Below, piece after piece: positions 1 through 6,835 of a stretch of 25,356 bases of DNA (its first letter is position 1; the number at the start of each line of letters is the position of its first letter). Both the position numbers and the translations under genes were made by a program. Origin of the DNA: JAZGAE01 sp036475545 (lineage in GTDB: Bacteria; Pseudomonadota; Alphaproteobacteria; DATDPM01); NCBI GenBank assembly GCA_036475545.1, contig JAZGAE010000110.1:1-25356 (forward strand), given 5' to 3'. The notes beneath the pieces were generated by a model that saw only the letters and a list, made by a program, of their open reading frames with translations, was not told the DNA's origin and ran no database searches.

Positions 1-1300
1 GGATCCAGCCCGCCGAACCCTCCGGCAGCAAATTCTCAGCGCGGGCCACTTGCAGCCGTGCCTCCTTTTCGTCGCCCAGGAGGAACGCCTTCTCAGCGAG
101 CGCCAGGGCTACAAGATCGATGTGGCCTCCGCGGCCGTAGGCGACGGCGAGCAGGCCCCAGGTCGTCGCGTAGTCGCGCTCGATGCGCACGGCTTCGTGT
201 AAATTGGCGAGCGCCGCCTCGTTGAGCGTCGGCTCATTGAGCGCGATCTGAGTCTGCGCGAGCCCCACCCGAAGCAGGGAACTGTTCGGGAGCAACCGCA
301 CCGCCACCTCGTGGGGAGCCAGGGCCTCCCTAACGCGGCCGTTCTCGTACAACATCTGGCCCTTGAGCTCGTGGAGAAATGGATCATCGGGGCGCTCGGC
401 GATGAGCTCGTCGATGAGCGGGATCGCGCGTCCCAGATCCGGCTTACGGTAGTGGGCGATGGCGCGAGCGTAACGGGCCTCGATGCTTTGGTCCTTCTGC
501 GGATAGCGGGAGAAGGTCTCGGCCGGCGGCCTGAGGAAACCCTGAAGCTTGCCGCGCATGCGGGCATGCACGAACCGGTATTCGGGCGGAATCGGCGCGG
601 CTGAGAGCTCCGAGTTGGAGACGTGGTTCTTGACGAAGGAAATCCGGTCCCTCGTGATCGGGTGGGTCCGGACGTAAGGATCCTGGCGGCCTGGGGTCAG
701 CAGTTCCTGATTCCCGAGAACCTCGAGGAATTCCATCATGCCGACCGCCGACTGGCCGGTACGGTCGAGATAGGTGAGCGCCGCCTGGTCGGCGGCGGCC
801 TCGTGGCCACGGGTGTATGTGAGCATCTGGCGCTGGGCCACGTGGGTCCCGCCGGAGATGATCGCCTGTCCCACCTCGCCCTGGCCGGCGACGGCTGCCG
901 CTGCGCCCAGAACGAAGGAGATGAGCGCCTGCATTCCGGCGTTGCGCCGCTCTCCCTCGAGCCGCGCCAGATGTCCTCCCGCGATATGGCCGGTTTCATG
1001 GGCGAGCACGCCGATGACCTGGCCGGCGTGCTTGCTGCGCATCAGCAGGCCGGTGGTGATGAACAGCCGCTGGCCGCCGAACACGAAGGCGTTGAGCGCG
1101 CCGTCGTTGACGAGGTGAATCTTCACCGCCTCGGGATCGAGGCCCGCGGCCTCGAAAAGTGGCACGGCAAGGGCTCGAATGGTACTCTCGATCTCCGCGT
1201 CGCGGATGAGCGGGATTCCTTGCGCCTGCGCTCCGTGCAGCGCGGTCGATGCCGTTAAGACGGCACAAGCCAGTAAGGAAGAAAGGAATTTGCGCAACAT
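1..1300 (-). CDS. Periplasmic M48 zinc metalloprotease with TPR repeats (BepA/YfgC-like), 3' end cut off
   Basis: Predicted exported zinc endopeptidase of the M48 family, probably acting in outer-membrane protein quality control as BepA does in E. coli. The frame opens at ATG 1298-1300 and stays open to the window edge (about 433 residues, ending ...GSAGWI). Residues 1-25 form a signal peptide (MLRKF, hydrophobic core, AQAQG). The zinc motif HETGH gives H101, E102 and H105; the likely third ligand is E167 in GHEAAAD. A Gly/Ala-rich hydrophobic stretch lies between them. From about residue 260 the protein is helical and TPR-like (ARYARAIAHYRKPDLGRAI and following). Family members are usually about 450-490 residues, so only a short C-terminus is missing. 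The upstream AGGAGG is about 15 bases from the ATG, a poor distance. A possible promoter is TTGACG (1352-1347) with a weak -10 at 1329-1324. The gene diverges from the aminotransferase. Family is secure; the BepA role is inferred. Confidence 0.9.
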   Translation of the reverse strand, partial: MLRKFLSSLLACAVLTASTALHGAQAQGIPLIRDAEIESTIRALAVPLFEAAGLDPEAVKIHLVNDGALNAFVFGGQRLFITTGLLMRSKHAGQVIGVLAHETGHIAGGHLARLEGERRNAGMQALISFVLGAAAAVAGQGEVGQAIISGGTHVAQRQMLTYTRGHEAAADQAALTYLDRTGQSAVGMMEFLEVLGNQELLTPGRQDPYVRTHPITRDRISFVKNHVSNSELSAAPIPPEYRFVHARMRGKLQGFLRPPAETFSRYPQKDQSIEARYARAIAHYRKPDLGRAIPLIDELIAERPDDPFLHELKGQMLYENGRVREALAPHEVAVRLLPNSSLLRVGLAQTQIALNEPTLNEAALANLHEAVRIERDYATTWGLLAVAYGRGGHIDLVALALAEKAFLLGDEKEARLQVARAENLLPEGSAGWI

Positions 1301-1414
1301 TCCGGCCCCGCAGATCCTCCTCTTAGCTATGTATCACACTCTAGAGCGTCAATGCGCCAGAAGATCCCTGGAGGTCCGGGCGGGTGCCTTGTCGCGCCAC
1401 CCGAGGGTAACGCC

Positions 1415-2563
1415 GTGGCGCTGAAGGTGGCGAAACGGGGCGCCGTTCCGCCCTTCATCGTCATGGAGATGCTTGCGACCGCCAACAAACGGGCGGCGGA
1501 AGGCAAGGACGTGCTGCACCTCGAACTTGGCGAGCCGAGCACGCCTGCGCCGAGGCCGGTGATCGAGGCGGCGAAGAGGATTCTCGAAACCGGCGGCCTC
1601 GGATACACGGAATCGCCCGGGCTCCCTGATCTGCGTGCCCGAATCGCCGAATTCTACCGCGAGAGAGCAGGCATCGAGATGTCGCCGGGCCGCGTGGTTG
1701 TGACCACCGGCTCCTCAGGCGGGTTCATCCTGTCGTTTCTGGCGGCCTTCGACATTGGCGACCGCGTCGCCCTGGCGGTGCCCGGCTACCCCGCCTACCG
1801 CAACATCCTAATGTCGCTCGGGATCACGCCGATCTTGCTCGAGACGGGGCTCGAGAGCCGCTTCCAACCCACCGTCGAGCTCTTGGAGGCGGTCGAGGAC
1901 CCACTTCATGGCCTCATCATCGCCAGCCCCTCCAATCCCACAGGCAGCGTGTTGAGCGCAGATGAACTGAGGGTTCTCGCCGAGTATTGCCGCGACCGTG
2001 ACATCCGCCTCGTCTCCGACGAGATCTACCACGGCATAACCTACGACAAACCGGCAACCTCCGTTCTGACCGTCAGCGACGATGCCGTGGTGGTCAACAG
2101 CTTCTCGAAATACTTCTCAATGATGGGATGGCGACTCGGCTGGCTGGTGGTGCCAGAGGACCTTGTGCTCTCGGTCGAGCGCCTGGCCCAGAGCCTGTTC
2201 ATCTCCCCGCCAACCTTGTCCCAGCGAGCCGCGCTGACCGTGTTCGACTGCCGGGACGAACTCGAGGCCTATGTCGCCCACTACGCCCGCAACAGGGCCC
2301 ATCTGTTGAAGGAGCTACCGAAGGCAGGCTTCGACCGCCTAGCCCCGGCGGAGGGCGCCTTTTATCTGTACGCCGACGTGCGCCACCTCACGAACGACAG
2401 CAAAGACCTCTGCCTGCGGATGCTGAACGAAACCGGCGTGGCGACCACCCCCGGAATTGATTTCGACCCGGCCCGTGGCCACTGCTACCTGCGCATTTCC
2501 TTCGCCGGATCGGAAGCCGGCATCGTCGAGGCTGCCCGCCGGCTTGGGGTGTGGCGGCCGTAG
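1415..2563 (+). CDS. Class I/II PLP-dependent aminotransferase (aspartate aminotransferase fold)
   Basis: Cytosolic fold-type I aminotransferase; the amino-acid substrate cannot be told from the sequence. Visible motifs, numbered from this start: the cofactor-contact region TTGSSGGF, ASPSNPTGS with the conserved Asn, VSDEIYHG with the PLP-nitrogen Asp, and SFSKYFSMMGWRLGW with the Schiff-base Lys at residue 232. A C-terminal Arg that would bind the substrate carboxylate lies in CYLRISFAGS. The length of 382 residues is normal. I chose GTG 1415 because GAGGG (1403-1407) sits 7 bases upstream; ATG 1352 is in frame but has no ribosome site and adds a Gly/Pro-rich leader. The conserved N-terminus (RGAVPPFIVMEML) rules out a later start. 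The gene ends 9 bases from the convergent rne gene. Family is certain; the exact enzyme is not. Confidence 0.9.
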   Translation: MALKVAKRGAVPPFIVMEMLATANKRAAEGKDVLHLELGEPSTPAPRPVIEAAKRILETGGLGYTESPGLPDLRARIAEFYRERAGIEMSPGRVVVTTGSSGGFILSFLAAFDIGDRVALAVPGYPAYRNILMSLGITPILLETGLESRFQPTVELLEAVEDPLHGLIIASPSNPTGSVLSADELRVLAEYCRDRDIRLVSDEIYHGITYDKPATSVLTVSDDAVVVNSFSKYFSMMGWRLGWLVVPEDLVLSVERLAQSLFISPPTLSQRAALTVFDCRDELEAYVAHYARNRAHLLKELPKAGFDRLAPAEGAFYLYADVRHLTNDSKDLCLRMLNETGVATTPGIDFDPARGHCYLRISFAGSEAGIVEAARRLGVWRP

Positions 2564-2572
2564 GCGCTCCGG

Positions 2573-4999
2573 TTATTCGCTCGGGCGCTGCCACCAGCCC
2601 CTGCGCTTGGGAGATGTCTCTGTCTCGGCGGTGCTCTCGGCGACCGCGGCCGGAACCGCGGCCTCGGCGGGCATCTCAGCCGCGACGGGCGACTCCTCTA
2701 CTGCGGGCTCGTGGGAAGGAGCCGTGGGCTCCTCCTCCTGCGCCCCGCCGCGCCCCTTCGCGGGCCTCTTTGCGGCGCGCCTGCGGCCGCGGGACGCTCG
2801 GGCGGTCTTAGGCTTGCCTCCGGCCGTGGTCTCTTTCCCGGACGGCGCATCCGTCCCGCTCGCCGCCGCTTCGGTGGTCTCCTCCGCTTTCACGGCCTTC
2901 CGCCGCCGCCGGGTCCGCTTTGCGGGTTTCGTCTCTTCGCCGGCGGCGGCATCGGCGGGTTGACTCGTCCCGGGATCGACGCTGGCCTCGGACGCGCCCT
3001 GGGCGGCCACCTCGGCGGGCGGTGTCTCTAGCCCCTCGGCCGCGGCCCTGGCGGTCTTTTGCGAGCGCCGCCGCCCGCCCCGCTTGCCGCGCCTGCGCCG
3101 TTTGCGGGCGGCTTTCTTTTCCGGCAGCGCCTCCTTCTCCTCTTCGACGGCCATCTCTTCGACGGCCATTTCCACGGTTTCACGCTCGGCGGCGATTTCC
3201 GGCGCTTCATGCGCCGCAACGGGCCGGGCGCCCGGCTCTTTGCCCTTGATCGTCTCGATCCGGAATTCCGGCGCAGTCAAAGTCTCGTCCCGGTTGACTG
3301 TCACCCGGAAGCCGTGGCGTGCCTCGATGTCGTTCAGGGTCTGGCGCTTCTGGTTGAGGATGTAGAGCGCCACGTCAGTGGGCACGAAAACGGCAACCTC
3401 GGCGCTGCGCTTGCGAATACCCTCATCCTCGATCGTGCGCAGCACGTGCAGCGCCGTCGATTCGGTCGAGCGGACTACGCCCATACCGGCGCACTTGGGG
3501 CAGCGTTCGGTGCTGATCTCGACCAGGCTTGGACGCAACCGTTGGCGCGACATCTCCAAGAGACCGAAGGGGCTGATCCGGCCGATCTGGATGCGCGCGC
3601 GGTCGCTCTTCATCGCCTCCTTGAAACGCCTTTCCACTGCCCGTTGGTTCTTGGGGATATCCATGTCGATGAAGTCGATAACGATGAGCCCGGCGAGATC
3701 CCGAAGCCGCAATTGCCGGGCGACTTCATCGGCCGCCTCGAGGTTTGTCTTCAGTGCCGTCTCCTCGATGTTACGCTCGCGCGTGGCGCGGCCTGAATTG
3801 ACGTCGACCGCGACCAAGGCTTCTGCTTGGTTGATGACGATGTACCCCCCGGACCTGAGGCGAACCACCGGGTTGTGGATGGCGTCGATCTGGCTTTCGA
3901 TTTGGTAGCGGTGGAATAGCGGAATCGTTGGGTCCTTGTAAGGCTGGACGTACTTGGCGTGGCTCGGCATCAGGGTGCGCATGAAGGCCTTGGCGGTGTG
4001 GTAACCTTCTTCGCCCTCGATGAGCACCTCGTCCATGTCGCGGGTGTATAGATCCCGGATGGAGCGCTTGATCAGGTTCGCTTCCTCGTAAATCAGGGCG
4101 GGGGCCTTGGATTTCAGGGTAAGCTCCCGAATGTCGCTCCACAGCCGAAGCAGATACTCGTAATCGCGCCGTATTTCGGCTTTGGTGCGCTTGTCTCCCG
4201 CCGTCCGCACGATCATCGACATACCGTCCGGGATGTTCAGGCTCTCGATAATGGCCCGAAGCCGTTTGCGGTCACTGGGGCTGGCGATCTTGCGGGAAAT
4301 CCCGCCGCCGCGGCCGGTGTTGGGCATCAACACGCAGTACCGCCCGGCAAGCGACAGTCGCGTGGTGAGCGCCGCCCCCTTGGTGCCCCGCTCTTCCTTG
4401 GTCACCTGTACCAGCATGACCTGCCGGCGCTTCGTGACCTCTTGAATCTTGTATTTGCGGGTGATCGGGCGGCGCCATCTCGCCGCTTCGTCGATTTCGT
4501 TGCCCCCTAGGGTATCGAGCGCCTGTTCCTCATCGGCATCTCGGAGATCCTCGTCGCGGCGGGCTACGTCGGGATTCGCAAGCTCGGCCCGCTCCTCGTC
4601 GAGCGCGGGCCCCGAGCTCTCGCCCTCGTTCGTCCCAGGCGATGTCTCCCCGCCCTCGAGGTCTTCATCTTCCTCTTCGGCAAGGGCGTCAACCCGTTCC
4701 TGGGCCTTGGCGAAAGCCTCCTCCTCCGCGATCAGCGCCTCGCGGTCGGCCACGGGAATGCGGTAATAATCCGGATGTATTTCGGTGAAGGCGAGAAAGC
4801 CGTGCCGGTTCCCGCCATACTCGACAAACGCCGCCTGCAAGGAGGGTTCGACCCTGACTACCTTGGCAAGGTAGATATTGCCCTTAAGCTGCTTCCTTGC
4901 AGCTGTTTCGGAGTCGAGTTCTTCGAGGAGATTCCCACTTACCACCGCCACCCGGATTTCCTCCGGCTGGGTGGCGTCGATCAACATTTTCTTAGCCAT
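2573..4999 (-). CDS. rne: Ribonuclease E
   Basis: Endoribonuclease that starts mRNA decay and processes rRNA and tRNA, and scaffolds the degradosome. The 808 residues contain: an N-terminal S1 domain split by an acidic insertion at about residues 85-165; the DNase I-like catalytic domain with D399 (AVDVNSGRATR) and D442 (VIDFIDM), spaced 43 residues as are D303 and D346 in E. coli; the Zn-link CPKC with C500 and C503; and a disordered C-terminal third from about residue 600 with several Arg/Lys-rich RNA-binding patches among acidic Ala/Glu segments. The protein ends RRGWWQRPSE, like the PNPase-binding tail of Caulobacter RNase E. It is shorter than E. coli RNase E (1061) but has both halves, so it is RNase E rather than RNase G. 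Start MAKKMLIDA is the family start. A long leader upstream suggests autoregulation. Confidence 0.97.
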   Translation of the reverse strand: MAKKMLIDATQPEEIRVAVVSGNLLEELDSETAARKQLKGNIYLAKVVRVEPSLQAAFVEYGGNRHGFLAFTEIHPDYYRIPVADREALIAEEEAFAKAQERVDALAEEEDEDLEGGETSPGTNEGESSGPALDEERAELANPDVARRDEDLRDADEEQALDTLGGNEIDEAARWRRPITRKYKIQEVTKRRQVMLVQVTKEERGTKGAALTTRLSLAGRYCVLMPNTGRGGGISRKIASPSDRKRLRAIIESLNIPDGMSMIVRTAGDKRTKAEIRRDYEYLLRLWSDIRELTLKSKAPALIYEEANLIKRSIRDLYTRDMDEVLIEGEEGYHTAKAFMRTLMPSHAKYVQPYKDPTIPLFHRYQIESQIDAIHNPVVRLRSGGYIVINQAEALVAVDVNSGRATRERNIEETALKTNLEAADEVARQLRLRDLAGLIVIDFIDMDIPKNQRAVERRFKEAMKSDRARIQIGRISPFGLLEMSRQRLRPSLVEISTERCPKCAGMGVVRSTESTALHVLRTIEDEGIRKRSAEVAVFVPTDVALYILNQKRQTLNDIEARHGFRVTVNRDETLTAPEFRIETIKGKEPGARPVAAHEAPEIAAERETVEMAVEEMAVEEEKEALPEKKAARKRRRRGKRGGRRRSQKTARAAAEGLETPPAEVAAQGASEASVDPGTSQPADAAAGEETKPAKRTRRRRKAVKAEETTEAAASGTDAPSGKETTAGGKPKTARASRGRRRAAKRPAKGRGGAQEEEPTAPSHEPAVEESPVAAEMPAEAAVPAAVAESTAETETSPKRRGWWQRPSE

Positions 5000-5067
5000 T
5001 CGGCCTATGTCCTCACAAGCGCGTCAAGCCTAGCCCGTACGAAAAATGGGCGGCGACACGCCTTTCG

Positions 5068-5097
5068 TTTATAGAAGCCGGCGGCGCTGCCGTTCTA
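5068..5097 (-). promoter_or_regulatory. Candidate proximal rne promoter
   Basis: Read on the minus strand: TAGAAC (5097-5092), an 18-base spacer, then TATAAA (5073-5068). The -10 matches 5 of 6 consensus bases, the -35 only 3 of 6. Transcription would start near 5061, giving a leader of about 60 bases. The -35 overlaps the stem-loop at 5089-5110. Confidence 0.3.
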
Positions 5098-5110
5098 CCC
5101 GTCGAACGGC
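5089..5110 (-). other. Stem-loop in the rne leader region
   Basis: GCCGTTC (5089-5095) pairs perfectly with GAACGGC (5104-5110) around an 8-base loop. In the rne transcript the loop reads GACGGGTA. It lies about 90 bases upstream of the rne start. It could be a leader structure through which RNase E senses its own mRNA, as hairpins do in the E. coli rne leader, but the match is by position only. No U-run follows, so it is not a terminator. Confidence 0.45.
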
Positions 5111-5340
5111 GTGGCCTCAGGCGCGCCAAGACGGGGACGGTCAGAAAACAAGCGCCCACGAAGCTCGCAACCGAACTCTCCGCTGGGCCGGCTTCAAAGT
5201 TTCACTTCACTCCGCAATGTCTTTAGCGTCATGATCCGGCGCCTCAGGAGCGGCTTGCGTTGGAGGCCGGCTCCGGGCGTCCGCCCACGACGCCGCCCCC
5301 GCGTTCGCGGGATTGGCCGACTGCGGGTACTCGCCGCGTT

Positions 5341-5369
5341 AACATAATTTGGGTGCCCGTGATCTACAA
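5341..5369 (-). promoter_or_regulatory. Candidate distal rne promoter
   Basis: Read on the minus strand: TTGTAG (5369-5364), a 17-base spacer, then TATGTT (5346-5341). The -10 matches 4 of 6 consensus bases and the -35 matches 3 of 6. It sits in one of the few AT-rich spots of the region. Predicted start near 5335. Confidence 0.35.
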
Positions 5370-5455
5370 TGCGTAAATGCGGCGGCAGCCGAGACGATGA
5401 ACGGACCGCCGGGGTGGCGGTGGCGTCAGCGCCCCCGGGACGGGTCAAAATGCCG

Positions 5456-5503
5456 TTGATGGCCTTCCTGCGAACAGGATATATCTTGTGAGTTTGGAAG
5501 GAG
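5456..5503 (+). promoter_or_regulatory. amiC promoter and ribosome-binding site
   Basis: TTGATG (5456-5461), an 18-base spacer and TATATC (5480-5485) form a plausible sigma-70 promoter with a start near 5492. GGAAGGAG (5496-5503) follows, 11 bases before ATG 5515. The arrangement favours ATG 5515 over the in-frame GTG 5488, which would lie upstream of the transcript start. Confidence 0.5.
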
Positions 5504-5514
5504 TAAACCTCAAT

Positions 5515-6738
5515 ATGTGGCAAGAAAAGGCGGCTCGCGGCTGCGGTATCCGTTCGCTGGCGGTATTCATCCTAGCTTTGGGTTTGATTTGGTCCGGCCC
5601 GGGATGGGCCGAATCGGCGGTAACGGGTGTGCGAATTGGGAAGCACCAGGACATGACCCGGTTCGTCCTCGATCTCACCGAGCCGGTGAATCACGGCATT
5701 TTCATGCTTGCGGATCCCTACCGAGTCGTCATCGACCTGCCGGAGGTGGCCTGGAGGGTGCCGCCGGAGAAGAACGCGAAAGGCGTCGGCCTCATCAGCG
5801 GATACCGCTACGGCCTTTTCAGACCGGGTACATGGCGGATCGTGCTCGATGCGGCGGCGCCCGTGAGGATGAAACGAGTCTTTCTGCTGGAGCCACGGGC
5901 CGGGTACGGCTACCGCTTCGTGCTCGACCTTGAGAATGTCACGCGAGAGGTGTTCCTGCGCGAGCTGAAAGCGGCGCGGCCAAAGGTTGCCGCCAACCCG
6001 ATGCCGCGCCTCGGGCCTCTGCCCGAGCCGGCGAGGCCTGCCGGCAAGCGGGTCTTGGTGTTGGACCCCGGCCACGGCGGCGTCGATCCAGGGGCCAGGG
6101 GCCGCACCGGAATCCTGGAGAAGACCGTCACCCTTGCCATGGCAGGCGAAGTGAAGCGGCAACTCGAGGCGACCAACCGTTATCACGTGGTCCTGACACG
6201 GAGCCGCGACATGTTCTTAAGGTTGCGCGAGCGCGTGGCGGCCGCCCGCCAGTTCGACGCCGACCTGTTCATCTCCCTTCACGCCGACACCATCGCGAAC
6301 CCCAAGATCCGTGGGCTGTCGGTCTACACCTTATCGGAGAAGGCCTCGGACAAGGAAGCAGAGCTGCTTGCGGCGCAGGCCAACAAGGCGGACATCATCG
6401 CCGGGATCGATCTGACCGACGAAAACGTGGAAGTCGCGAATATCCTCATCGACCTCGCCCAGCGGGAAACCATGAACCTTTCCGCCAACTTCGCAGGGTT
6501 CCTGATCGAAGAGCTTCGCCGCGAGGTGAAGGTATTGCACAAGAGCCACCGGTTCGCCGGCTTTGCCGTGCTAAAGGCTCCGGACGTGCCGGCGGCCTTG
6601 GTGGAACTCGGGTACCTCTCCAATCGAGAGGAGGAAAAACGACTCCGCAGCCCGGCTTACCGGGCACGCCTCGCGAGCGCCATCGTCAGGGCCATCGACC
6701 GGTATTTTTCCTGGAAGGAAGCGTTGACCCGGTCATAA
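5515..6738 (+). CDS. amiC: Periplasmic N-acetylmuramoyl-L-alanine amidase with AMIN domain (AmiC type)
   Basis: Zinc amidase that cuts the bond between N-acetylmuramic acid and L-alanine in peptidoglycan, used for daughter-cell separation. The 407 residues hold a signal peptide (about 1-32: positively charged start, hydrophobic core, GWAES); a beta-rich AMIN domain (about 35-140) that directs such enzymes to the septum; a linker rich in Pro, Ala and Arg; and a C-terminal Amidase_3 domain. Catalytic residues are visible: zinc ligands H187 (DPGHGGVDPG), E202 (ILEKTV) and H256 (SLHADT), and catalytic E364 (ALVELGYLSN). ATG 5515 is chosen for its GGAAGGAG site and for a compact signal peptide; GTG 5488 is the alternative. 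The PBP1A gene follows after 97 bases in the same direction, pairing a wall hydrolase with a synthase. AmiA/AmiB-type naming is possible. Confidence 0.93.
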   Translation: MWQEKAARGCGIRSLAVFILALGLIWSGPGWAESAVTGVRIGKHQDMTRFVLDLTEPVNHGIFMLADPYRVVIDLPEVAWRVPPEKNAKGVGLISGYRYGLFRPGTWRIVLDAAAPVRMKRVFLLEPRAGYGYRFVLDLENVTREVFLRELKAARPKVAANPMPRLGPLPEPARPAGKRVLVLDPGHGGVDPGARGRTGILEKTVTLAMAGEVKRQLEATNRYHVVLTRSRDMFLRLRERVAAARQFDADLFISLHADTIANPKIRGLSVYTLSEKASDKEAELLAAQANKADIIAGIDLTDENVEVANILIDLAQRETMNLSANFAGFLIEELRREVKVLHKSHRFAGFAVLKAPDVPAALVELGYLSNREEEKRLRSPAYRARLASAIVRAIDRYFSWKEALTRS

Positions 6739-6835
6739 CTCAGACACATTTCGCAATTACCCTTTACAATTCGAAAACAGCTGTTCCGATACGCTGGCTT
6801 CCCTTTCGCGGGCGCTCGATAATCCGGGTACGGCC

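Larger units (their letters stand above)
5000..5514. other. Divergent intergenic region between rne and amiC, with probable long rne leader
   Basis: No convincing gene lies in these 515 bases; the short open frames have no ribosome sites or recognisable protein. The right end (5456-5503) holds the amiC promoter and ribosome site. The rest probably belongs to rne: a candidate promoter at 5341-5369 would give an mRNA leader of about 335 bases, similar in size to the long autoregulatory rne leader of E. coli (about 360 bases). A second, nearer candidate is at 5068-5097. A perfect stem-loop lies at 5089-5110. The promoter calls are consensus matches only. Confidence 0.6.

Noticed and set aside
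5488..5514. GTG start for amiC
   Set aside because: It overlaps the predicted transcript start region and lacks a ribosome site; ATG 5515 has GGAAGGAG upstream.
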